A DNA stretch of 5,263 bases, taken from assembly GCA_012841225.1 (NCBI GenBank), contig DUVD01000053.1, positions 1 through 5,263 of the forward strand, given 5' to 3'. How positions within the stretch are numbered: the first letter of the stretch is position 1; the number at the start of each line of letters is the position of its first letter. The stretch is from Fibrobacter sp. (lineage in GTDB: Bacteria; Fibrobacterota; Fibrobacteria; Fibrobacterales; Fibrobacteraceae). Position numbers and translations under genes: made by a program. The notes below the pieces were generated by a model, which saw only the letters and a program-made list of their open reading frames with translations, searched no databases and had not been told where the DNA came from. Of the stretch, positions 1 through 5,263 are shown piece by piece.

Positions 1-1053
1 CCTAACCACCGTAAAACAAACCTCTTCCATTTCGTCCCTAAGCTGATGGCTTAAATTACCAACAAAATCTTTCCCATCGTAAATCACTTCCACAAAGGCC
101 TTTGACTTTTCTTGCTTAAGCGACGCCAATTCTTTTTTTATTTCTAAAATATCACCTTGAATGCGTTTAAATTCTTGGAATACAGGGACTTCAATGTCCC
201 GAACCAAACAAGGTTCTCCTTTTGGAAAGTCAACAATATGAACTAATCGTTTTTTTCCAATTTCATCGAAACCCATTAGTAAAGGAGCGCCACTATACCT
301 CACCTTATTAAGCCCACCTATTTTTTGTGCTCGGTGAATATGGCCTAAGGCAATGTAATCAAGCCCTTCTGGAAAAGTATCCAAACCAATTAAACCTAGG
401 TTCCCCACAACATCGCGAACGCCTTCATCACGGCCACCAGAAACATTGGCGGCAAATAAATGGCCTGTCGCTATAATCGGAATATCTTCTCGACCAAGCT
501 CTTTTCTTTTTATCAACGCTAAATCGTAAACGGCATGATAGTGTGCTTTTGTCCCTTCAATCACCAGTTTAGAAATATCCCGATCCGTATTTTCTGGCGC
601 CGCGTAACGCAAAGCAGCCTCTCTCAAATAGGGCACCGCGCACACAATCATCTTTACTTCATCGCCCTCTTTTAACTCAATAATTTGATTAGCTAAATCA
701 TCTTTACGCACGTTGCCCACCACATGAACCGAAATCGCCGACAAAAGGGCTTTAGGAGCATCGAGAAGTAGGCCCGAATCGTGATTCCCAGCCACAATAA
801 CCACATTTTTACAATTGCTTGACGCCAGTGTTGCTAAAAATCGATAGTACAACTCTTGTATACGATGGCTTGGGTTTGCCACATCAAAAATATCGCCCGC
901 CACCACTAAAGCATCGACTTGCTCTTCACTTAAAATATCAAGTAACCAGTTCAAAAACCCTTCAAATTCCAGGGTACGGTCTTTATCTTTTAAAGTGTTC
1001 CCTAAATGCCAATCCGAAGTATGCAAAATACGAAACCCATTTTTTTCTAACAT
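1..1053 (-). CDS. sbcD: SbcD, nuclease subunit of the SbcCD DNA repair complex (C-terminus cut by window edge)
   Basis: This is the Mn-dependent nuclease subunit that pairs with the SMC-like ATPase SbcC (bacterial Mre11-Rad50) to open hairpins and trim blocked DNA ends in the cytoplasm. My translation from 1053 leftward gives 351 residues with no stop, open at the window edge. E. coli SbcD has about 400, so roughly 50 C-terminal residues are missing. The calcineurin-like phosphoesterase motifs appear in order: HTSDWHLG (11-18), GDIFD (53-57), GNHD (89-92), GHLF (197-200) and GHIH (237-240). These supply the expected metal-binding Asp, His and Asn residues and the catalytic His of GNHD, so the enzyme looks active. 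The second part, after about residue 275, is the start of the capping domain. The ATG at 1053-1051 is chosen because GGAG lies five bases upstream. sbcC would be expected just beyond the left edge, but that is inference. The gene is divergent from the TIGR02147 gene. Confidence 0.95.
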   Translation of the reverse strand, partial: MLEKNGFRILHTSDWHLGNTLKDKDRTLEFEGFLNWLLDILSEEQVDALVVAGDIFDVANPSHRIQELYYRFLATLASSNCKNVVIVAGNHDSGLLLDAPKALLSAISVHVVGNVRKDDLANQIIELKEGDEVKMIVCAVPYLREAALRYAAPENTDRDISKLVIEGTKAHYHAVYDLALIKRKELGREDIPIIATGHLFAANVSGGRDEGVRDVVGNLGLIGLDTFPEGLDYIALGHIHRAQKIGGLNKVRYSGAPLLMGFDEIGKKRLVHIVDFPKGEPCLVRDIEVPVFQEFKRIQGDILEIKKELASLKQEKSKAFVEVIYDGKDFVGNLSHQLRDEMEEVCFTVVR

Positions 1054-1058
1054 AAAAA

Positions 1059-1062
1059 CTCC
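1059..1062 (-). promoter_or_regulatory. Ribosome binding site of sbcD
   Basis: GGAG on the minus strand, followed by five T residues and then the ATG at 1053-1051. It fixes the sbcD start, and it shows that this organism uses Shine-Dalgarno sequences, which makes their absence before the gene at 1317 notable. Confidence 0.75.
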
Positions 1063-1086
1063 GAATCAAAACCGCTCTCTGCTTGC

Positions 1087-1092
1087 AATATA
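1087..1092 (-). promoter_or_regulatory. Candidate -10 box of the sbcD promoter
   Basis: The minus strand reads TATATT here, a near-consensus -10 hexamer. It predicts transcription starting near 1080 and a leader of about 27 bases that carries the GGAG site. No convincing -35 hexamer sits 16-18 bases upstream; the best-placed sequence is TGTAGT at 1115-1110. Recognition may therefore depend on the AT-rich repeat further upstream (1125-1145), at about -45 to -65. This is pattern-based inference only. Confidence 0.4.
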
Positions 1093-1124
1093 AAAAAGAT
1101 GTCCTACGAACTACAGAGGCCTTT

Positions 1125-1145
1125 TTTAAAAGCCATTTAAAAGCC
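1125..1145. repeat. Tandem direct repeat, two copies of TTTAAAAGCC with an 11-bp period
   Basis: TTTAAAAGCC occurs at 1125-1134 and again at 1136-1145, with one A between the copies. The repeat is exact, and its period is close to one helical turn, so the two copies face the same side of the DNA. Relative to the candidate sbcD promoter it lies at about -45 to -65, where an UP element or a tandem activator site would act. A chance duplication in AT-rich DNA is also possible. Confidence 0.5.
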
Positions 1146-1281
1146 TTTTCATTTTTTGCAATTGGCTTCATTGATTTGGAATGCAAGCGCCATCTTTTTA
1201 TTTGTTCTCATTATGGAAAACGCTCTTTTTGTTTAAAAAACGATGAGTTGATCTTATTTAACTATTATTTTTTCTTTAATG

Positions 1282-1310
1282 TTCTCAAAAAATAAAAAAT
1301 AGTCTATATT
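1282..1310 (+). promoter_or_regulatory. Candidate sigma70-type promoter for the regulator-lipoprotein operon
   Basis: A -35-like TTCTCA at 1282-1287 (four of six consensus positions) and a -10-like TATATT at 1305-1310 are separated by exactly 17 bases. Transcription would be expected to start six or seven bases after the -10 box, at about 1317, which is the first base of the GTG start codon. The resulting mRNA would be leaderless or nearly so, which fits the lack of any purine-rich ribosome binding site. The surrounding AT-richness raises the rate of chance -10 matches. Confidence 0.5.
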
Positions 1311-1334
1311 TTTAATGTGAAAAATATCGTAGAC
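1302..1334. promoter_or_regulatory. Inverted repeat centred on the regulator start codon, candidate operator
   Basis: TATTTTT at 1307-1313 and AAAAATA at 1320-1326 form a perfect 7-bp inverted repeat around the six bases AATGTG, which hold the GTG start. Immediately outside are GTCTA (1302-1306) and TAGAC (1330-1334), again complementary; three extra bases (TCG) separate the right-hand parts. In total 12 base pairs are symmetric. The element overlaps the candidate -10 box and transcription start, the classic position for a repressor that controls its own gene. If transcription starts further upstream, it could instead fold into a hairpin with the start codon in its loop. Confidence 0.5.
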
Positions 1335-2153
1335 ATCTTTCAATTTACACACTTTCGCAAGTACTTAGAGCAATACCAAGAAAAGCGAGTTCTTGCCGAT
1401 TCTTCTTTTACGCGCACCGAAATCTGCAACCTGCTTGGGCTTCCCAAAACTAGAAGTTACTTCGCCGATGTCTTACGAGGTAAAAAAGTCTCATCACGCA
1501 TGGTGGATAAATTTATTGAGCTTTTAGAATTAGATAAAAAGGAAGCCGCGTATTTTAAAGCTATGGTACAATTAGACCAGGCTAAAAATGAAAATGTAAG
1601 AGCACAAGCGATGGAAACGCTTCTAAAAATTCACCCGCAGCCACAGCACCTTCTTAATACCGATGCCTACGAGTATTACGCCAAATGGTATCACAGCGCC
1701 CTGTTTGCCATTTTAGATGTCATGGATGTTGATCAAAATTTAGCCCCAGTGCAAAAGCGAATTTTTCCTAAAGTCTCTCTTGGCAAATTAAGCGATTCAC
1801 TCCAATTATTAATGCGCCTAGATTTAGTAAGCCAAAATACGGAAGGTTTTTTCAAGCCCACAAAAGATTCTATTTCAAGTGGCCCCTATAATAACGACGA
1901 ACTAATTCGGCAATACCAATTACAGGCTTTTGAACTTTCAAAAGAAGCCCTACTCACCCCTTCTAAAAACCCTCATGTCATGTCTACGCTTGTTTTTAGC
2001 CTATCAAGCGAGGCTTACCAAAAGGTAGAAGCCGAACTACAAGCCTTTAAAGCGGCCACACGCCGAATTGTTGCCGAAGATGCCAAAAAGCCCGATGGCG
2101 TATACCATTTGAATTTACACTTATTCTCCAATTTGGAACCGGAGGGAAAATGA
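1317..2153 (+). CDS. TIGR02147-family (DUF4423-type) putative transcriptional regulator
   Basis: A 278-residue protein of the TIGR02147 family, known mainly as a large paralogous family in Fibrobacter and of unknown molecular role. Family hallmarks seen: an N-terminal FRKYL segment (13-17); a helix-turn-helix-like stretch at about 31-72 with a conserved DVLRGKK turn (51-57); an acidic/aromatic segment ending in AAYFKAMV (77-84); the EYYAKWYHSAL block (119-129); a winged-helix-like region at about 145-182; and the C-terminal VYHLNLHLF strand (262-270). The protein is full length for the family, with no signal peptide or membrane segment, so it should be cytoplasmic and DNA-binding. The start is GTG at 1317: an in-frame stop at 1293-1295 limits upstream choices, and the next Met is residue 62. 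No Shine-Dalgarno sequence is present. Its last four bases overlap the lipoprotein gene start. That it regulates itself and its neighbour is inference. Confidence 0.88.
   Translation: MKNIVDIFQFTHFRKYLEQYQEKRVLADSSFTRTEICNLLGLPKTRSYFADVLRGKKVSSRMVDKFIELLELDKKEAAYFKAMVQLDQAKNENVRAQAMETLLKIHPQPQHLLNTDAYEYYAKWYHSALFAILDVMDVDQNLAPVQKRIFPKVSLGKLSDSLQLLMRLDLVSQNTEGFFKPTKDSISSGPYNNDELIRQYQLQAFELSKEALLTPSKNPHVMSTLVFSLSSEAYQKVEAELQAFKAATRRIVAEDAKKPDGVYHLNLHLFSNLEPEGK
2141..2145 (+). promoter_or_regulatory. Ribosome binding site of the lipoprotein gene
   Basis: GGAGG lies inside the last codons of the regulator gene, four bases before the ATG at 2150. It is the strongest Shine-Dalgarno match seen in the window. 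It supports this start and allows the lipoprotein to be initiated independently of, or coupled with, translation of the regulator. Confidence 0.8.
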
Positions 2154-3640
2154 ACCGCTCTCTTTTTTTATCCGCTCTCCTCACCTTTTTTTTATTAGGG
2201 TGCACCGTGGACACTGCTGGTGTGATTACCGAAACAGAGTCCGGTAAAACCATCGCCGGTATTGTTACCGATGTTAACGGCAAGCCCCTCCCCAAAGTAC
2301 AAGTCACCTTAATCGATAGCGTCTATATCGCCGCTAGGCCTTCTTTTAAACGCCAAGTACTTTCCGACGATTCTGGACGTTTTAGCATAGACAGCGTCCC
2401 TAATGGAGCGTACCATTTAGCGATTATTGATACTTTAGAAGACCGCTCTTCACTCTCGCCCTTAAGTCTTTTAAAAACAGACTCCTCTACTACTATTGAT
2501 TTAGAAAACCTCTCTCTTCAAAAAAATGCCGCTTTCAACTTAGGCCTTTCTCTTTTTAATTTACAAGCAGGAGATACCCTATGCCTCACTGGCACCTTAT
2601 CTTGCCAAGTCGTAAGCGAGCAAGATTATGCCTCTGGATTTATGATTGTAGAAGGCATTACCGCACATCGCTTTAAAGACCTCACTATATTAAGAGCGAA
2701 GGCATCGACTCCTATAGAACGCATTAACATCGACTGGGAATTGGAATCCAAAGCCACACTTTATATCACCGACCTAGGCAACTACTTTTCAACATTAAAT
2801 TACACCAAAGTATTTGATGAAAAAATCGAACAAACCGATCCCATCGACTCTATGCCTGTCCCTTTCTTTTTGCCTAGTTCTATTTTTCAGCCCATGCTCA
2901 TCAACGGCGGCAACGCCATCCCGTTAGAATCTGTTTTTACAGAAGGTGATTCCACACTTTACTGGGGTATCATTCCCCATCTCGACTTGACCACTTCTAA
3001 AACCATGACTTTTGCGATAGTCGATTCTGCGCTAGTGAGTCCACTTGGTAGCCCTATTCGGACCCTAAAATCTTTTCATGAAAGTAGCCCCGGAGTCATT
3101 GGCAAAGCAAAGGAATTTAGCTCAACACTTAGCCCAGTCATTATAAGCGAACCCGTTTTTCAAGATAGCTCGGTAGGCATTTCATTTTGGCTCAAGATAG
3201 ATGGCAAGGCACAAGCCTCTAATAACTCTGTTATTGTATCGGCAAGAAGTGCCACAGGCAAGGGTTTTGATATTCGCCAAAGAGATTCTAACGACTCCAT
3301 TTCTATAGGCGTGAGACTTTATTCAGATACCACCATGAGTGGCGACACCCTGATAATAGCCGTTAGCGACACTATTGTTTACGGTGCTGCTAAAATACTG
3401 GACGGCACTTGGCATCATTACACACTCGCCATTAACAAAGCGCACTTAAGCATTATCGCCGATGGCGAATTAATCCGGAACACAGACATTAAAATAAACG
3501 GCGGCTTTTACAGCCCTTCCGAATTTTCCATTGGAAGCGACCCCCAATTTAATGGGACACTCGATGAAATGTTTATTTTTAATGGATCCCAAGATACATC
3601 TTGGTTAAAGATGCTCTACGAAATTCAGCGCCTTTTTTAA
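2150..3640 (+). CDS. LamG-domain lipoprotein with N-terminal carboxypeptidase-regulatory-like domain
   Basis: A 496-residue predicted lipoprotein. Residues 1-17 form a signal peptide with a hydrophobic core, ending in the lipobox LLGC, with C18 as the lipidated residue. The next residues are T-V-D; without Asp at +2, outer-membrane sorting is likely under the E. coli rule. Residues 35-92 resemble a carboxypeptidase-regulatory-like beta-sandwich: IAGIVTD, GKPLPKVQVTL, then DDSGRFSIDSVPNGAYHL. Residues 125-310 are unassigned and contain two close cysteines (C145, C152). Residues 318-496 look like a LamG/concanavalin-type jelly roll: ISFWLKIDG (344-352), DGTWHHYTLAI (418-428), then FSIGSD and FNGTLDEMFIF (459-477). 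This fold often binds carbohydrate or protein ligands, but no catalytic residues are apparent. The gene starts inside the regulator stop (ATGA) and so is its operon partner. A role in surface adhesion or polysaccharide contact is inference; the ligand is unknown. Confidence 0.87.
   Translation: MNRSLFLSALLTFFLLGCTVDTAGVITETESGKTIAGIVTDVNGKPLPKVQVTLIDSVYIAARPSFKRQVLSDDSGRFSIDSVPNGAYHLAIIDTLEDRSSLSPLSLLKTDSSTTIDLENLSLQKNAAFNLGLSLFNLQAGDTLCLTGTLSCQVVSEQDYASGFMIVEGITAHRFKDLTILRAKASTPIERINIDWELESKATLYITDLGNYFSTLNYTKVFDEKIEQTDPIDSMPVPFFLPSSIFQPMLINGGNAIPLESVFTEGDSTLYWGIIPHLDLTTSKTMTFAIVDSALVSPLGSPIRTLKSFHESSPGVIGKAKEFSSTLSPVIISEPVFQDSSVGISFWLKIDGKAQASNNSVIVSARSATGKGFDIRQRDSNDSISIGVRLYSDTTMSGDTLIIAVSDTIVYGAAKILDGTWHHYTLAINKAHLSIIADGELIRNTDIKINGGFYSPSEFSIGSDPQFNGTLDEMFIFNGSQDTSWLKMLYEIQRLF
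3589..3613. repeat. Two overlapping inverted repeats near the 3' end of the lipoprotein gene
   Basis: CCAAGAT (3589-3595) is complementary to ATCTTGG (3598-3604), separated by AC. CATCTT (3597-3602) is complementary to AAGATG (3608-3613) with a five-base loop. The middle arm is shared, so the two hairpins exclude each other. They lie within the last 20 codons of the lipoprotein gene. No T-tract follows directly on either strand, so I do not call a terminator. The first on-strand T run is at 3633-3638, about 20 bases further on. Confidence 0.35.
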
Positions 3641-4260
3641 ATACTACTTAAAAAGGCCTTTAGCTTTTTCTCTATGGCTTCCCATTGATGAGAACGCATT
3701 TGCTCTGGGTCAAAAATGCTCGCTCCAAAAGCAAGTAAATTAGCACCAGCAGCTCTATATTCAGAAGCATTACTTTCGTTCACGCCACCACAAGCCATTA
3801 AAGGGATATCCTTAAAAGGCCCTCGCAGGTCTTTAATATAAGACGGACCGCCCATCGCATTCACAGGAAACACCTTCACAAAAGAAGCACCAAGCTCATA
3901 AGCGAGTTGAATTTCTGTAGGGGTAAGAGCTCCGGGTATTACAGGCACGTGGTTTCTAACGCACTCTTCAATAACCTCAACAGAAGTAATGGGAGTGACT
4001 ATAAATTGAGCTCCCACCGAAAGTGCCTTTTCTAAATCTTCAAGAGAGCGCACAGTGCCAGCACCCACAAAAATTCTCAAGGGTGCCGCCGCCAAACTAA
4101 GCCTTTCAATGATTTCAAGAACATTAGGCGTATTCATCGTTACTTCTATCGCCCTTAAACCAGCCCGCTTGCAAACTAAGGCACAATCTTCTTCTGCCCC
4201 AAACGGAATATCTCTCAAAATACCAATTACTGGTACTTCATTTAACGCTTTTATCAACAT
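3637..4260 (-). CDS. eda: Class I 2-keto-3-deoxy-6-phospho-aldonate aldolase (KDPG/KDPGal type, Eda-like)
   Basis: A 207-residue cytoplasmic aldolase of the Eda/KdgA/DgoA family, close to the 213 of E. coli Eda. These enzymes split 2-keto-3-deoxy-6-phosphogluconate or its galactonate isomer into pyruvate and glyceraldehyde 3-phosphate. Key residues appear in order: ILRDI (14-18); the catalytic-base Glu in EVT (E39); GAGTV (66-70); IVTP (87-90); PGALTPTE (109-116); the Schiff-base Lys in VKVFP (K129); and CGGV (157-160). Against E. coli Eda, Arg49 is replaced by Asn43 and Thr161 by Cys157. The ILR and Asn pattern is closer to DgoA, so substrate preference is uncertain and the symbol is tentative. 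The ATG at 4260 has only a weak AGTGG upstream. The gene follows the permease gene by 23 bp on the same strand, and its stop overlaps the convergent lipoprotein stop. No dehydratase or sugar kinase is visible nearby. Confidence 0.85.
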   Translation of the reverse strand: MLIKALNEVPVIGILRDIPFGAEEDCALVCKRAGLRAIEVTMNTPNVLEIIERLSLAAAPLRIFVGAGTVRSLEDLEKALSVGAQFIVTPITSVEVIEECVRNHVPVIPGALTPTEIQLAYELGASFVKVFPVNAMGGPSYIKDLRGPFKDIPLMACGGVNESNASEYRAAGANLLAFGASIFDPEQMRSHQWEAIEKKLKAFLSSI

Positions 4261-4283
4261 AATTTACCACTTGTTCACATTTT

Positions 4284-5263
4284 TTATTCAAAACGCAGTG
4301 CTTCTATAGGATCCAGTCGACTCGCTTTTTTAGCTGGGTACCACCCAAAAAAGACTCCTGTAACAAAGCAAACCGCAAAACTCACTACCACGCTCATCAC
4401 AGAAACGCTCATAGGCCAATTTAAAAACAATTTAACTCCTTGCGCCGACAAAATCCCAAGCGCAATGCCAATTAGCCCGCCAAGCAAGCTAATAATCACC
4501 GATTCAAACAAAAACTGAAGTAAAATATCTTTACCACGAGCTCCAATTGCCATACGAAGCCCTATCTCCTTAGTTCTTTCTGTAACAGAAACATACATAA
4601 TATTCATAATACCTATGCCCCCAACAAAAAGACTAATGCCAGCAATAGCCGTAAGTACAATCGAAAGCAAGTCCGAGGTACTCGTCACCATTTGAATCAT
4701 CTCTTCTTGAGTGCGCACCCTAAAGGGTTCCGCCGATTTAGCCCAGCCTCGGCGTTCTTTGAGTATCGATAGCACCTCATTAGTCGCTTGCTCTGCGTAA
4801 CCTTCACCAATAGTGTTCGCGTATATAGTGCGAATATCGGTAGAAGCATTAAACCGTTTCATGATTGTTTGATAAGGAGTAAAAATAACATCGTCTTGAT
4901 CTTGCCCAAATCCAGTGGAGCCTTTTGCTTTTAATGTCCCTATCACTTTTAATGGAATGCTTTTATAGCGGATCGTTTTACCTATTGGATTTTCTTCTGG
5001 AAACAAATTGGCAACAACCGTTTGCCCAATCACGCAAACTTTAGCCATACGGTCGACTTCATCGTCAAACATAATGCCGTCTTCCATTTCATAATTCCGA
5101 ATTTTTAAGTACTCCGCACTAATTCCAGTTAAAGAGACGGGCCAATTATTGCTCCCCACTACTGCTTGCCCATTTGCAGTAACAACAGGTGAAACTTCTT
5201 TAATAAAGACTGCCTTTTTTCGCAATGCAAAAATATCCGCCTCTTCAAGAGTCTCCGTAGAGC
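4284..5263 (-). CDS. MacB/FtsX-type ABC transporter permease (N-terminus cut by window edge)
   Basis: The C-terminal 325 residues of an inner-membrane permease of the MacB/LolCE type. This family couples ATP hydrolysis to movements of a periplasmic domain that expel substrates or lipoproteins, usually with a MacA-like adaptor and an outer-membrane channel. The frame is open through 5261; 5262-5263 are part of a further codon. A TTG at 5225 is not the start, since the family needs a first membrane helix further upstream. Counting from the first whole codon, residues 1-190 are periplasmic core domain, including the typical NPIGKTIRY (91-99). Then come three membrane helices at about 195-226, 255-278 and 285-307. 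The FtsX signature GGIGIMNIMYVSVTERTKEI covers 214-233, and AKKASRLDPIEALRFE is the usual C-terminal end. Whether an ATPase domain is fused upstream cannot be seen, and the substrate is unknown. The aldolase gene follows after 23 bp. Confidence 0.92.
   Translation of the reverse strand, partial: STETLEEADIFALRKKAVFIKEVSPVVTANGQAVVGSNNWPVSLTGISAEYLKIRNYEMEDGIMFDDEVDRMAKVCVIGQTVVANLFPEENPIGKTIRYKSIPLKVIGTLKAKGSTGFGQDQDDVIFTPYQTIMKRFNASTDIRTIYANTIGEGYAEQATNEVLSILKERRGWAKSAEPFRVRTQEEMIQMVTSTSDLLSIVLTAIAGISLFVGGIGIMNIMYVSVTERTKEIGLRMAIGARGKDILLQFLFESVIISLLGGLIGIALGILSAQGVKLFLNWPMSVSVMSVVVSFAVCFVTGVFFGWYPAKKASRLDPIEALRFE

Noticed and set aside
819..1055. Plus-strand open frame of 78 codons
   Set aside because: It is antisense to the conserved phosphoesterase core of sbcD.
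1117..1134. Possible terminator hairpin AGGCCTTTTTTAAAAGCC
   Set aside because: The stem would be three GC pairs plus A-T pairs with a bulge and a loop of about two bases, and no T-tract follows at the right distance.
983..1186. 67-codon minus-strand open frame overlapping the sbcD start
   Set aside because: It overlaps the clearly coding sbcD N-terminus in another frame, lacks a Shine-Dalgarno sequence and matches no family I know.
1091..1200. Distant inverted repeat TAAAAAAGATG (1091-1101) / CATCTTTTTA (1191-1200), with GCTTGCA / TGCAAGC nearby
   Set aside because: The two pairings cross rather than nest, and are about 90 bp apart in AT-rich DNA; chance is a sufficient explanation.
1083..1295. 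70-codon plus-strand open frame in the divergent intergenic region
   Set aside because: It begins with TTG without a ribosome binding site, has a Phe/Lys/Tyr-rich low-complexity translation typical of AT-rich non-coding DNA, and runs across the candidate promoters of both flanking genes.
2047..2307. Minus-strand open frame of 86 codons
   Set aside because: It is antisense to the regulator end and the lipoprotein start, both well supported; no promoter or binding site seen.
3652..3661. Perfect palindrome AAAGGCCTTT near the aldolase stop
   Set aside because: It has no loop, so it cannot form an RNA hairpin terminator, and it lies within aldolase Lys/Ala/Phe codons.
4055..4309. Plus-strand open frame of 84 codons
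   Set aside because: It is antisense to the aldolase N-terminal half and the end of the permease gene, both conserved families.
1..5263. CRISPR array, tRNA/rRNA gene, insertion sequence or defence locus
   Set aside because: I saw no regularly spaced repeats, cloverleaf-like sequence, transposase motif or known defence protein; coding genes fill almost all the window.

Overview
The window carries five protein-coding genes, two of them cut by its edges, and no RNA gene, insertion sequence or CRISPR array that I can see. The best lineage clue is the gene at 1317-2153. Its product matches the TIGR02147 (DUF4423-type) family, which is strongly expanded in Fibrobacter, and it is followed directly by a lipoprotein with a LamG-like C-terminus, an arrangement I associate with Fibrobacter genomes. 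The DNA looks AT-rich by eye, with many T/A homopolymers. A Fibrobacterota chromosome, possibly a lineage more AT-rich than F. succinogenes, is the likeliest source. This rests on family recognition only, not on a database search.

Layout. Positions 1-1053 (minus) hold most of sbcD, the nuclease subunit of the SbcCD DNA-end-processing complex; its C-terminus lies beyond the left edge. Positions 1054-1316 are a divergent intergenic region. It contains a candidate sbcD promoter, a tandem 10-bp repeat with an 11-bp period, and a candidate promoter for the rightward genes. Positions 1317-2153 and 2150-3640 (plus) are a translationally coupled pair: the TIGR02147-family putative regulator and a LamG-domain lipoprotein, overlapping by ATGA. 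Positions 3637-4260 (minus) encode a class I KDPG/KDPGal-type aldolase, whose stop codon overlaps that of the convergent lipoprotein gene. Positions 4284-5263 (minus) encode the C-terminal part of a MacB/FtsX-type ABC transporter permease. It lies 23 bp upstream of the aldolase gene and may share its transcript.

The most interesting part is the regulator-lipoprotein module. The regulator starts with GTG and has no Shine-Dalgarno sequence. A good -10 box ends six bases before that GTG, so the mRNA may be leaderless. An inverted repeat (TATTTTT / AAAAATA, with outer GTCTA / TAGAC) is centred on the start codon and overlaps the -10 box, which makes it a natural candidate for an autoregulatory operator. 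The lipoprotein has its own strong GGAGG, so it could be translated well even if the regulator is not. I infer a self-regulated unit that displays an envelope lipoprotein; its ligand and purpose cannot be read from the sequence. The other three genes look like ordinary housekeeping or transport functions with no evident link to the module.
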